NCBI RefSeq assembly: GCF_040546595.1
Contig: NZ_JBEPOB010000001.1
Coordinates: 1,427,001 to 1,491,000, forward strand
Origin: Bosea sp. OAE506
GTDB taxonomy: Bacteria > Pseudomonadota > Alphaproteobacteria > Rhizobiales > Beijerinckiaceae
Length of the DNA: 64,000 nucleotides
Reading direction: 5' to 3'
In this document: positions 28,433-36,964 of the stretch, in pieces
Position numbering within the stretch: position 1 is the stretch's first letter
Layout of the letters: each line of letters begins with the position of its first letter
Program-made: the position numbers and the translations under genes
Notes under the pieces: model-generated
The model's database searches: none
Told to the model about the DNA's origin: nothing
The model's input: only the letters and a program-made list of their open reading frames with translations

Positions 28433-30399
28433 TGCTGGCGCTGTCGCCCCTCATGTCTGCGTTCGCCGGGACCGCCTTAGTTCTCGGCCTGCGCATGCTA
28501 TTGCTGCCATTGTTGGACCCGCAACGATGGTACTGGCGCGCACTCTTACTGGGCGGCGCGATGGCCATGGCTTGGCGCTACATGATCTGGCGCCTGACGG
28601 AGACAACGGCCCCTTTGGCATGGACGTGGGATGCCGTCTTCAGCTGGAGCTTCGCGATCCTTGAAGCCCTGACGGTGGTCTCCTCGTCGGTGGCCTTTTT
28701 CATCTTATCTCGGGTCAAGGACCGGAAGAAAGAGGCGCGGCTGAACGAGCGTTGGTGGCAGCCCGGCGCGCCACCTCGGGTGGACATCTTCATCGCCACA
28801 TATAATGAGCAGCTGGAGGTGTTGGAGCGAACGATCGTCGGCGCCAAAGCCTCAGCCTTTCCCGCTAGCGTGTTCGTGCTCGACGACGGCCGGAGGCCTT
28901 GGCTGGCCGAGGCCTGCCAGCGCTTTGGCGTCGGGTACTTCACCCGGCCGGACAATGCTCATGCCAAAGCCGGAAACATCAACTATGCCTTGCGCGCGCG
29001 CGCAGCCGACCCCGATGCGCCGGAATTCGTCGCTGTCCTCGACGCTGACTTCGTTCCTCATGTCGATTTCATCGACCGCACGCTCGCCCTGTTTCATGAT
29101 GCCTCGGTCGGCCTAGTGCAGACGCCACAGCACTTCTTCAATCCCGACCCCATTCAGCACAACCTTGGCATCAGTTCGGCATATCCCGATGAGCAGCGCC
29201 ACTTCTTCGATAATGTCGAGCCGTCACGCGACGCCTGGGGTATCGCGATTTGCTGTGGCACCTCGTCGATGGTTAGAACCGCGGCTGTCGAGGCGATCGG
29301 AGGTTTGCCGACGGAGAGTGTCACTGAAGACTTTTTGCTGACGCTGCGGCTGGCCGAGAACGGTTGGAAGACCGTCTATTTGAATGAGGCGCTGACAGAG
29401 GGCCTCGCCCCAGAGGGATTGCAGGAATACATCGTCCAGCGCGGCCGCTGGTGTCTGGGCATGATGCAAATCGTCCGGAACGTCTACAGCCCGCTCGGCC
29501 AGCACGGGCTGTCGTTTCTGCACCGACTGAGCATCTTCGACTCGCTGCTGTACTGGAACACGACCTTTTCATTTCGTCTGGCCGGTATCGTTTGTCCACT
29601 GCTGTATTGGTGGTGCGGCGTGACAGTTGTGAATGCGTCTCTCGTCGACATCATCATCTACTACTGCCCCTATTATATTGCGGTGATGGCGGTCTTGAAT
29701 TGGCTCTCAAAGGGCTTGTTCATTCCGGTTGTGAACGATGTTGGGCAGTTGGTGGCCGCATGGCCGATCACGCGTGCTGCAGCGACAGGCCTGCTAACAA
29801 AAGGTCCGCACAAGTTTTCTGTCACGGCCAAAGGCGGAGACCGGACCAAGATCGTTGTACAGTGGCCGTTGATGTGGCCCTTCCTTGTCATGTTCGCGCT
29901 GACGATCGGAGGGCTGCTGGTCAACCTGCATTCGGACTTCGTCTTTAATAACGCAGGCACAGCCGGCGATGGCATGATCGTTGTCATGTTCTGGACGATC
30001 TACAATCTGTTCGTCCTTTTGGTCGTAATCGCGGCCTGTATTGAGCGGCCACGCGTCAATCAGCCTCAACGGCAGTCGCTGCAGCGAGTCGTGGTCGAAG
30101 CGACAGGAGAGGAGCTGCGCGGCTGGCTTGTTAACTTTGGGACAGAACACGCCCAGGTCAGTGGCGTGGCCAAACTCGCGCCGGGACAGAGCGTGTTGCT
30201 GCGGCTGCCTATTATCGGGCCGATCGCAGCGTCGGTTAGGGAGCCGACACGCGACGGATATCAGCTCAGCCTCTCGCCGAGCGACGAGCAGCGGAGCCTC
30301 ATCATCGCCAAGCTGCACACCGCGTCACAGACGCCAGGTACGGACAAAGGTGACATCAGCCTGATGATCCGCGAGCTGGCGCGGGCCCTCACTCGCTAA
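28432..30399 (+). CDS. Cellulose-synthase-like GT2 processive glycosyltransferase (BgsA-like)
   Basis: 655 residues. Helices at the N-terminus, then a GT2 core with all catalytic motifs: FVLDDGRR (near 150), VLDADF (near 204), TEDF (near 298), QRGRW (near 336). Helices from about 360 to 535 form the pore. The C-terminal ~110 residues are beta-rich and follow ERPRVNQPQR, like a PilZ or PilZ-like c-di-GMP module but without a clean RxxxR...DxSxxG pair. Makes an extracellular beta-glucan-type polymer. Length and gene order resemble BgsA (mixed-linkage beta-glucan) and CrdS (curdlan) more than BcsA, and no bcsB, bcsZ or bcsC is near. Confidence 0.85.
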   Translation: MLALSPLMSAFAGTALVLGLRMLLLPLLDPQRWYWRALLLGGAMAMAWRYMIWRLTETTAPLAWTWDAVFSWSFAILEALTVVSSSVAFFILSRVKDRKKEARLNERWWQPGAPPRVDIFIATYNEQLEVLERTIVGAKASAFPASVFVLDDGRRPWLAEACQRFGVGYFTRPDNAHAKAGNINYALRARAADPDAPEFVAVLDADFVPHVDFIDRTLALFHDASVGLVQTPQHFFNPDPIQHNLGISSAYPDEQRHFFDNVEPSRDAWGIAICCGTSSMVRTAAVEAIGGLPTESVTEDFLLTLRLAENGWKTVYLNEALTEGLAPEGLQEYIVQRGRWCLGMMQIVRNVYSPLGQHGLSFLHRLSIFDSLLYWNTTFSFRLAGIVCPLLYWWCGVTVVNASLVDIIIYYCPYYIAVMAVLNWLSKGLFIPVVNDVGQLVAAWPITRAAATGLLTKGPHKFSVTAKGGDRTKIVVQWPLMWPFLVMFALTIGGLLVNLHSDFVFNNAGTAGDGMIVVMFWTIYNLFVLLVVIAACIERPRVNQPQRQSLQRVVVEATGEELRGWLVNFGTEHAQVSGVAKLAPGQSVLLRLPIIGPIAASVREPTRDGYQLSLSPSDEQRSLIIAKLHTASQTPGTDKGDISLMIRELARALTR

Positions 30400-30410
30400 G
30401 GAGACGAATT

Positions 30411-31502
30411 ATGGCAGCGAAGGGAGCTAAACGCATTAGTCTTCGGACCTGGGTGATCGTCGGGGGCGCCTTGCTCATGCTGATCCCTGCCATAACGGCC
30501 GGGAGCTTCTATACAGGCGCCCTACAACACCGTGCCGAACAATTGCTGGTTGATAAGCTCGTAGGGCGTGGCGAACTCAGCGCCGGTCTTCTCGCTCGGC
30601 GACTCCACCAGCTCTGGCTGCAGGTCGACGCATTCTCAAAGTCAGCCAATCTCCAGCAGCTTGACAAGGTGCGAGAGCAGATAAATTTCATCGGAGATCT
30701 CGATCAACGGTATTCATGGATTGGTATTGCCAACGTCGAGGGAACGGTCCTTGCTTCAACACGAGGCATGTTAGAGGGAGCTAGCGTCGCCCAGCGGCCT
30801 TGGTTCCGGCGAGGTCTGACCGGTCCGACGGCGGTCGATGTGCATGAAGCACAACTGCTCGCACAGCTTCTCCCGCAACAGTCTGAGCCTCCGCGCTTCA
30901 TCGATCTCGCCGCCCCGATCATACAAACAGGGGGCGCAACCTCAGGGGTTCTGGGAGCGCATCTCGATTGGCGCTGGGTCGTCGCTAACCTCACCAGCAT
31001 GCAAGCACCCGGAATTAACGTTATTCTATTGTCTCGTGAGCGAACGGTTCTTTTCGGCCCTCCAGATCTGATCAACAGACCTCTGGCGGTAGGTTCGGCA
31101 CTCTCAGCTAACCGGACGACCTCAATAGTCCTCGACGAACGCTGGCCGGATGGCAAAGATTACATCACTGTCGCCATCCCAGCAGTAGGGTACGACAATC
31201 TGCCAAGCTTCGGCTGGTCCCTCCTCATTCGACAAGATGTAGATAGCGCACTAGGGCCAACCCGCGAGTTAGTACGGACCTTCTGGAGTATGCTGGGCGC
31301 CGGCGCGCTGGTCGCTCTAGTGTTTCTCATGTTAGGTGCCCAATGGATTACTACCCCGCTTCTACGTTTAGCCTCTTCGGCGGAGTCCATCGTTAATGAC
31401 GCCGACTCCCCCGCTCCTCATGTCGAGACAAGGTATGATGAGGCGGCACGCTTGTCCGACGCCTTGGTGAAGCTTCAGAACATCGGCCAAAGGCCCTCTT
31501 GA
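30411..31502 (+). CDS. Membrane Cache-domain sensor without output domain
   Basis: 363 residues; AAGGAG lies seven bases before the ATG and 12 bp after the synthase stop, so it is probably in the operon. TM1 at 14-36, dCache-like periplasmic domain (about 40-280: YSWIGIANVEGTVLAST; DLAAPIIQTGG), TM2 near 285-307, then a HAMP-like stretch and a stop (NIGQRPS). Such proteins usually continue into GGDEF, kinase or MCP modules; none follows. An IS element begins 58 bp downstream but the stop lies before it. May signal through HAMP contact or be a truncated relic. Confidence 0.75.
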   Translation: MAAKGAKRISLRTWVIVGGALLMLIPAITAGSFYTGALQHRAEQLLVDKLVGRGELSAGLLARRLHQLWLQVDAFSKSANLQQLDKVREQINFIGDLDQRYSWIGIANVEGTVLASTRGMLEGASVAQRPWFRRGLTGPTAVDVHEAQLLAQLLPQQSEPPRFIDLAAPIIQTGGATSGVLGAHLDWRWVVANLTSMQAPGINVILLSRERTVLFGPPDLINRPLAVGSALSANRTTSIVLDERWPDGKDYITVAIPAVGYDNLPSFGWSLLIRQDVDSALGPTRELVRTFWSMLGAGALVALVFLMLGAQWITTPLLRLASSAESIVNDADSPAPHVETRYDEAARLSDALVKLQNIGQRPS

Positions 31503-31560
31503 CCCGGGCAGAGACCAATTGTCGACGCGTTGCAATCTGGGGCAAACATTGCCCTCGGCT

Positions 31561-31586
31561 TGGAGTGCGCCCCTGCGGGTAGACAG
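31561..31586. repeat. Terminal inverted repeat (left) of first IS3 element
   Basis: TGGAGTGCGCCCCTGCGGG then TAGACAG; pairs with 32789-32814, sharing the outer 14 bases and the inner GACAG. Confidence 0.88.
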
Positions 31587-31588
31587 GA

Positions 31589-32385
31589 TCAGGCTGCGGT
31601 TTTGACCGTGAGCCGGGCGTGTTGATCCTCGAACTGCTGCGGACTGAGATAGCCGAGCGCGGAGTGCAGTCGGCTGGAGTTGTAGACCTGATCGATGAAG
31701 CGCGGAAGGTCGGCAGCGACGTCGGCGAACGTCTCATAGGCCATCGGATAGACGCCCTCGACCTTGAGCGTTTTCATGAAGCTCTCGGCCTTGGCGTTGT
31801 CATAGGGATTGCCGCGGCGCCCCATCGATCCGACCAGGCCATGTTCGGCTAGGGCCTGCCGGTAGCGCCCGGCCGCGTATTGCGAGCCGCGGTCCGTGTG
31901 GTGGACGCAGCCGGGCGGCGGCCCTCGCTTTTCGATGGCTGTGCGCAGGGCGGCCAGTGTCAGCCTGACGTCGATCGATCGGCCGATAGCGTAACCGACG
32001 ACCTTGCGCGACCAGGCATCGAGGATGACGGCGACGTAGACGAAGCCGGCGGTGATCGCAACATAGGTGATGTCGGCCACCCAGAGCTGGTTCGGCCCGC
32101 CCGGGACCATACCTTCGCCAGGTTCGGGAAGATCGGCAACTCGTGATCGCCATCGGTAGTGGCGACGTAGCGCCGACGCCGTCGAGGCTGGAGGCTGTGC
32201 TCGCGCATCAATCGCCTGATCTTCTTGTGATTGACGACCAGGCCGCGATGCCGCAGCGCTGCCTGCATCCGGCGATAGCCATAGGCCTCGAAGCTCTCGG
32301 AGATCGCCGCCATCGTCTCGACGAGCTCGGTGTCGTCGATGCTGATGGCCGGCCTATCGTAGTAGGTCGAGCGCGCGATCCCCAT
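31589..32385 (-). pseudogene. IS3-family transposase OrfB, frameshifted
   Basis: From [12 protein letters not shown] the frame gives the HTH_21 region ([20 protein letters not shown]) and runs out of frame at about 32109-32114. In the next frame the rve catalytic domain follows: WVADITYV (first Asp), [11 protein letters not shown] (second Asp), [16 protein letters not shown] (Glu). One added base (AAGGTATGG to AAGGxTATGG) restores it. The ATG overlaps the OrfA stop as TGATG. The same frame is open upstream to a possible -1 slippage site (A AAG GGG, about 32475-32482). As sequenced, the element should not transpose on its own. Confidence 0.82.
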
Positions 32386-32735
32386 CAGCCGGCATACTTC
32401 TGCGACAGAGATGCCGCGGGGCCGGTGACGACAGATGTAGTCGCGCTTCTCGGCCGCTGTCCGTGCTTCAGAGCCCCCTTTAGAAACTCGATCTCAAGCG
32501 CCTGCCGGCCGACGAGCCGCTCCAGCGCGGCGATGCGCGCCTCGTAGGCCTCGATCGTATCGACGGCGGCGGCCTCGTCGTCAAAGACGCCGCCCTCGAA
32601 TTTTTGAATCCAGATGCGGATCAGGTTGCGCGACAGGTCGTGTCGACGGGCGAGGCTATGGAGCGTCTCGCCAGCCAGGTAATCCTGCGCCACCTGGCGC
32701 TTGAACTCGATGCTGTGGGTGCGGTGTCGGGCCAT
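32385..32735 (-). CDS. IS3-family transposase OrfA
   Basis: 116 residues with an HTH_Tnp domain (EFKRQVAQDYLAGETLHSLA then RRHDLSRNLIRIWIQKFEGG) and a leucine-zipper-like helix (ARIAALERLVGRQALEIEFL). Binds the element ends. Complete. It overlaps OrfB. Confidence 0.88.
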   Translation of the reverse strand: MARHRTHSIEFKRQVAQDYLAGETLHSLARRHDLSRNLIRIWIQKFEGGVFDDEAAAVDTIEAYEARIAALERLVGRQALEIEFLKGALKHGQRPRSATTSVVTGPAASLSQKYAG

Positions 32736-32788
32736 GGGCTTTCATCCTTCGAAAGCCCGGCTCCCCCGGTCAATTCCCTGTCGTCACA

Positions 32789-32814
32789 CTGTCCGCCTCA
32801 AGGGGCGCACTCCA
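32789..32814. repeat. Terminal inverted repeat (right) of first IS3 element
   Basis: Reverse strand reads TGGAGTGCGCCCCTTGAGG then CGGACAG, matching the left end; followed by the GCT target duplication. Confidence 0.88.
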
Positions 32815-33126
32815 GCTCTCTGCCACATACCGGACATTCTGTCTCCTGAACCGCCCGATCGCTCGCACCAAATTCCGAGAAGTCACTTCACCTAAGCCAT
32901 TGTTGAAAACGAGCCCACCTACAGGAATGCGATGGTGCGAAGGCAGCTAAAAGCTGAGGGCCGACGTCAACATAGCCCAGCGCAGAGCCGGAGTGGCATC
33001 TTCTGCTCGAATCGCTTGATCGCTTGCCTCACGGCCTGTCTGTCTTCAGGCAGGCGCTACGGCAGGCGTTCAATTTCAATGTAGCTCTATGCGACGATCT
33101 CGCCAAGCGGGACCGTCGCGTTCGAT
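32815..33126. other. Intergenic region right of first IS
   Basis: About 310 bp. No gene seen. A dyad GCCTGTCT...AGGCAGGC at about 33031-33055 may terminate the converging small secreted-protein gene. Confidence 0.35.
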
Positions 33127-33402
33127 TCAATAGCGGTAATATCCGAAGTCACGAGCGCGCCGCCCATAGGCCCGAGCGTGGGGCGGGGGACCACTGTAGT
33201 ATCGACTGGACCCATAGCCCCGGCTCCAGTTCCGCTTCCAGCCCTTGTCATTTTTGAACTTGTAGCCACCCTTCTTGATCTGCTCGATGTGGTCGGGCAT
33301 CTCGATGGCTGCCAAGCCCGCAACCGTGGCGGCCTGTGAAGTCGATGGCGTGATCGAGCCGAAGCCCAACATGGCCACCGCAACGAGAACGAGCGTTCGC
33401 AT
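33127..33402 (-). CDS. Small secreted Gly/Tyr/Arg-rich protein
   Basis: 91 residues: signal peptide (MRTLVLVAVAMLGFGS... ending SQA), a short conserved-looking core (GGYKFKNDKGWKRNW) and a low-complexity Tyr/Gly/Arg tail ending GYYRY. Such small exported proteins are common in Rhizobiales and unassigned. It is the last of three secreted-protein genes in a row. Confidence 0.65.
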   Translation of the reverse strand: MRTLVLVAVAMLGFGSITPSTSQAATVAGLAAIEMPDHIEQIKKGGYKFKNDKGWKRNWSRGYGSSRYYSGPPPHARAYGRRARDFGYYRY

Positions 33403-33476
33403 CGGACTCTCCTGTCGAAACCATGGCTGGAAAAGCAGAAGCGGCGGGCGCTACATCTGCCCACCGCCTCATGGTG

Positions 33477-33749
33477 TCACCCGCAGATACGCGTACGCCG
33501 TATGACAACTTCGCCGAACCGGTTGACGCGTCGCTTTTCGACCATTCGACAGTCATCGCGGAAGCGGCTTCGCACGATCCGACGCTCATACCCGCCTCGA
33601 CGTTCCTCGTACCCACGCCGTTCCCGATAGCGCGGTCCGTCGTCGTCAGATCGCTCGATGCGTGTTTCGACCCGAACCTGAGACTGTGCGGGAGCCGTGA
33701 TAAGTGCGGTTGCGGCAATGCCCGCAGCCAGCAAGAGTATCCTGAACAT
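33477..33749 (-). CDS. Small secreted Arg-rich protein with two Cys
   Basis: 90 residues: signal peptide cleaved near APAQSQ, then an Arg/Glu-rich stretch (RYRERRGYEERRGGYERR) and a C-terminal part with two Cys (DDCRMVEKRR; RRTRICG) that could form a disulphide. Function unknown. Separated from the upstream DUF1236 gene by an intrinsic terminator. Confidence 0.65.
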   Translation of the reverse strand: MFRILLLAAGIAATALITAPAQSQVRVETRIERSDDDGPRYRERRGYEERRGGYERRIVRSRFRDDCRMVEKRRVNRFGEVVIRRTRICG

Positions 33750-33777
33750 AGCGTGGCGCTCCTGATTTCATGGAAAA

Positions 33778-33805
33778 AGAGCCCGCCCTGAAAGGGCGGG
33801 CTCCG
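33778..33805 (-). terminator. Intrinsic terminator after DUF1236 gene
   Basis: On the minus strand AGCCCGCCCT, loop TTC, AGGGCGGGCT, then CTTTTTCC: a perfect 10-bp GC stem followed by a U-run, eight bases past the DUF1236 stop. Confidence 0.85.
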
Positions 33806-33811
33806 ATTTGA

Positions 33812-34237
33812 TCACTCGATGATCTGAACGATCTTGCGCGTCTTCGGCTCGACCAGGACGGTCTGGTCGTTGACCACCGTGTAGCGATACTCGGTCTTGC
33901 CATAGCGAGCCGGAACCTCGCGATAGGTGACCGTGTCGGGCAATGTCGCGCCGACGACTACCTTCTCGCGGTACGCCACCGAAGGCACCTTCTGCTGCGT
34001 CACATAGGTGCGGAACTCAGCGCGGTTCTCGGTTGCGATGCCACCGACGATCGCGCCAGCAGCGGCACCACCGACGCCACCCACTACGGCTCCGACAGGA
34101 CCACCGACGATGGCACCGCCGACAGCACCCGTGGCCGCGCCGCTGGCTGCGCCACCGGCCGCGCCAGAGTTGGACTGCGCGAAGGCAGTAGCGGGGACGA
34201 GAGCGAGGGCGGCGAGGAGTGCGATGTTCTTGATCAT
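33812..34237 (-). CDS. DUF1236 protein with glycine-zipper segment
   Basis: 141 residues: signal peptide (ATAFAQ), a Gly/Ala zipper (about 25-65, GGAIVGGPVGAVVGGVGGAA) that could insert in or pack against a membrane, and a C-terminal DUF1236 domain (GATLPDTVTYREVPARYG; VEPKTRKIVQIIE). DUF1236 proteins are envelope proteins of unknown role, often stress-related. Followed by a strong terminator. Confidence 0.85.
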   Translation of the reverse strand: MIKNIALLAALALVPATAFAQSNSGAAGGAASGAATGAVGGAIVGGPVGAVVGGVGGAAAGAIVGGIATENRAEFRTYVTQQKVPSVAYREKVVVGATLPDTVTYREVPARYGKTEYRYTVVNDQTVLVEPKTRKIVQIIE

Positions 34238-34477
34238 GGTCTTCTCCGTTTCGAGGACATGTTGCCCCTCAGTCGCAATCTAAACTGCGGCCGAAAGCCT
34301 CCGTTCCATGAATAAGCGTTCATAATGAGGGGGTTAGAGCTATTTTAGCTGTTCTCGGCGTACCCTGTCCGAGCACATGGCACTGTTACGCCTGCTCGCG
34401 ATCGAAGGGTTGTTCCTCAAAGGAACCTTTTACCTGGACGAGGCTTTCCGCCCTGTCCGGTACCTTGGGAGACCAAT

Positions 34478-34807
34478 ATGGTTTGGCACGTCGCGCTTCT
34501 GCTCATGCCTCTGAGCCTTGCCTTGGCGGCTGAGACGGACCCGGTGGCTAACCCGGTCTTCACGTGTCAGTTCAAGGCGGGGCAGATCGTCATCGAGCGG
34601 GCTAATGAGGCGGGCGAAGTGACGGTCGAAATTGATGGAAAAGCTCGCCAGTACGTTCTTCAAGAACATAAACTTGTTCCGCGTGATCAAGGATTGCCAA
34701 CATTGCTTTTCCAACCGGACCTCAAGCAATGGCAGTGGCTGAATGATCAGGGTGAGCCGATCGATAGCGCGGTGTGCACCGAGAAGCCGTCTCTCAAAGC
34801 GGGCTGA
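34478..34807 (+). CDS. Small exported protein, unknown function
   Basis: 109 residues with a signal peptide (to LALAAE) and a compact soluble domain containing two Cys (FTCQFKAG; SAVCTEK). Its layout (short beta protein, Cys at each end) is faintly like MliC-type lysozyme inhibitors but no diagnostic motif was seen. Divergent from the DUF1236 gene; the 240-bp gap between them holds both promoters. Confidence 0.6.
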   Translation: MVWHVALLLMPLSLALAAETDPVANPVFTCQFKAGQIVIERANEAGEVTVEIDGKARQYVLQEHKLVPRDQGLPTLLFQPDLKQWQWLNDQGEPIDSAVCTEKPSLKAG

Positions 34808-35310
34808 ACTCACGAGCCCGCACCAGCACACGTTTCAAATTTTCTAAAATGATGTCTTGCCATTCTGCGGTTGAAATACCGTGTTTTTCCGCCACCTTTG
34901 GCCGCTGAACATATCTGATTTGCAGTGTTGACCATTGGAAGTCACAATCCGGCCGTGAGACACGAACGCGATCCGTTCTTTCATCCGGTCGCTGACGGCA
35001 GCATTGTTTCGAGTCGGGATGGGCATTTTCGTCAGCGCAATAGCCGAGGTGGCTCGCGGTTGGCTGTGGCGATGAACCTGGAGTACGCTGGGACCATAGT
35101 GGCGAATTTCAGTTGCAGAGATCCTGCAATCATTGTCCTTTGGCGCGCGGTTTTCGGCCGCCGTGACGGGCGATTTAATGGGGATTTCATCGGGTAGCGA
35201 ATTTTGAACGATGTGCCGCCGGAGCCGCAAGGCTTTCCCGTTACGTTTCCTGAGATCCATCCTCTTGAGATGACGCTAGGTTAAGGCCTTTTTCACTCGC
35301 GCCTGCGATC
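34808..35310. other. Intergenic region without supported gene
   Basis: About 500 bp. Short open frames exist on both strands but none has a good ribosome site or recognisable content. Confidence 0.4.
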
Positions 35311-35643
35311 ATGGAGAGGCTGCAACGAGATCTCCAAATGTCGCTCTCTGACGCTAGACCCCGCATCCGGCGCTTTGGCGGTTCCGGCGTTACTCCCTCA
35401 GGATCTCCCGCCCGCCTTCGACTGGCAACCGGAATTGCCATCGACTGTATCGCTCACAACGTTAGCACCGGTGGCGCACGGTTGAAGCTGGAGGCGCCAA
35501 CACAGTTGCCCTTGCGCTTCAAGCTTACCATCGGCGTCAATCGTGAAGTTCATCAAGCGGTTGTCTGCTGGATAGAGGGCCGTGAACTGGGCATTGCCTT
35601 CGAATTTGAGGACGACCTCGGCGAGGACGGGGCTGACGACTAG
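35311..35643 (+). CDS. PilZ-domain protein
   Basis: 110 residues. The core (RLRLATGIAIDCIAHNVSTGGARLKLE) is a PilZ fold with the NxSxxGA motif; the Arg pair of RxxxR is shifted (PRIRR or ARLRL). Ends in an acidic tail. It may bind c-di-GMP or be a non-binding PilZ protein. Near the GT2 operon and the GGDEF-EAL gene, so possibly part of the same signalling circuit. Start uncertain between 35311 and 35338. Confidence 0.78.
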   Translation: MERLQRDLQMSLSDARPRIRRFGGSGVTPSGSPARLRLATGIAIDCIAHNVSTGGARLKLEAPTQLPLRFKLTIGVNREVHQAVVCWIEGRELGIAFEFEDDLGEDGADD

Positions 35644-35784
35644 CGGGCCGCGATCGAAGACCCCGCTGCCTTGCGACGTGACGTTGCCCCCAGTTTCTAG
35701 CCAGCCTTGAGTTTGTTCCGGCGGTGGTTTGACGTGCTCCCCGATTTTGGGCCAGCGCGAGCTGGAATCGTCCGGGGGTAGGGC

Positions 35785-36594
35785 TCATGCCGGCGGGGGC
35801 GCCGGAGAGCCGTTCATCAGCGATATCGGCGGCTTGTTGCCGATGGCGCTGTGTGGCCGGACCTCGTTGTAGTCTCTACGCCAAGCCTCCATTTTTGCCC
35901 GGGCGTCGTCAAGGCTCATGAACCAGTGCGTGTTCAGGCACTCGGCCCGGAACTTGCCGTTGAAGGACTCGATGAAGCTGTTGTCGGTCGGTTTGCCCGG
36001 CCTCGAGAAGTCGAGCACGACGCCCTTCTGATAGGCCCAGAGATCGAGGTCGCGGCTGACGAACTCCGAGCCCTGGTCGACGCGGATGCTCCGGGGGTAG
36101 CCCATGCCGCCGCAGATCCGCTCAAGCGTCACGACGACGTCCTCGCCGCGATAACTGAAGCGCGGATCTACGGCCGGCGAGAACCGGGAGAAGATGTCGA
36201 CCACGGTCAGGACCCTGATCTTGCGGCCCGTCGCGAGCTGGTCGTGGACAAAATCCATCGCCCAGGTCTCGTTCGTCTGCGTCGCCGGTTGACGGTCCTC
36301 GCGCAGCTTCGCCTTGACCCGGCGCCTGGGCACCTTGTTGCGCAATTGCAGGCCCAACCCCTTGTAAAGGCGATAGATCCGCTTCGGGTTCACCGCCCAG
36401 CCATCCCGCTGCAGCAGGATATGCACGCGGCGATAGCCATATCGCACACGCGTCTCGCAGATCTCTTTGATCCGATGCGTCAGCTCGGCCTGCGCGCCCC
36501 GCTTCGACTTGTAGACGTAGAGCGAGCGGTCGATCCGCAGTGCCGAGCAGGCGCGCCGCGTCGAGACCTTCCACTCACCTCGCAGCTTGTCCAC
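35785..36594 (-). CDS. IS3-family transposase OrfB (DDE integrase)
   Basis: 269 residues from a GTG, though the frame extends upstream to the OrfA end. HTH_21 region (VRYGYRRVHILLQRDGWAVN), rve core with first Asp in WAMDFVHDQL, second in IRVDQGSEFV, Glu in SFIESFNGKFRAECL. Probably made as an OrfAB fusion by -1 slippage on A AAA AAG (36624-36630), since the OrfB frame is open from that site. Confidence 0.92.
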   Translation of the reverse strand: MDKLRGEWKVSTRRACSALRIDRSLYVYKSKRGAQAELTHRIKEICETRVRYGYRRVHILLQRDGWAVNPKRIYRLYKGLGLQLRNKVPRRRVKAKLREDRQPATQTNETWAMDFVHDQLATGRKIRVLTVVDIFSRFSPAVDPRFSYRGEDVVVTLERICGGMGYPRSIRVDQGSEFVSRDLDLWAYQKGVVLDFSRPGKPTDNSFIESFNGKFRAECLNTHWFMSLDDARAKMEAWRRDYNEVRPHSAIGNKPPISLMNGSPAPPPA

Positions 36595-36617
36595 GAGCTC
36601 GCGTTTGCGTGCAGGCC

Positions 36618-36884
36618 TCAGAGCTTTTTTGATAGCACATCCTGCAGCATGGCCTTGTCGAGCGACGGGTCCGCCACGATCCGCTTCAGCTTCGCGTTTT
36701 CTTCCTCAAGCTGCCGCAGCCGCTTCATCTCCGACGGCATCAGCCCGGCGTACTTCTTGCGCCAGTTATAGAACGTCGCGTCCGAAATGCCGGCCTTCCG
36801 ACAGACCTCCGCGATCGGCACGCCACCCTCAGCCTGCTTCAAAACGAACGCGATCTGCGCCTCGGTGAACTTCGATGCCTTCAT
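36618..36884 (-). CDS. IS3-family transposase OrfA
   Basis: 88 residues, IS407-type: KFTEAQIAFVLKQAEGGVPI (HTH), GISDATFYNWRKKYAG, and a leucine-zipper (RLRQLEEENAKLKRIVADPS). Ends SKKL at the slippery run used for frameshifting into OrfB. Confidence 0.92.
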   Translation of the reverse strand: MKASKFTEAQIAFVLKQAEGGVPIAEVCRKAGISDATFYNWRKKYAGLMPSEMKRLRQLEEENAKLKRIVADPSLDKAMLQDVLSKKL

Positions 36885-36964
36885 GGAACTCTCCTCGTCC
36901 CGACCGCGGGATCATAAATGGAAAATTCCAGTTCAGACTGGCCGGGTTTTCGGGGAGCACGTCA

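Larger units (their letters stand above)
31561..32814. mobile_element. IS3-family insertion sequence, 1254 bp, complete ends
   Basis: Terminal inverted repeats begin TGGAGTGCGCCCCT at 31561 and, on the other strand, at 32814. Target duplication is GCT at 31558-31560 and 32815-32817, the 3-bp size usual for this branch. Contains orfA and orfB on the minus strand. It sits between the Cache gene and a small secreted protein and does not interrupt a recognisable gene. Confidence 0.92.
35730..36964. mobile_element. IS3-family (IS407-like) insertion sequence, 1235 bp, complete
   Basis: Both ends begin TGACGTGCTCCCCGA and stay similar for more than 40 bp inward. Target duplication GGTT at 35726-35729 and 36965-36968; 4 bp is the size used by the IS407 group. 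Both transposase frames are intact, so the element may be active. Inserted between the PilZ and GGDEF-EAL genes. Confidence 0.93.

Noticed and set aside
34925..35197. 90-codon plus-strand frame in the gap before the PilZ gene
   Set aside because: No ribosome site, no recognisable product, and a competing frame on the other strand.
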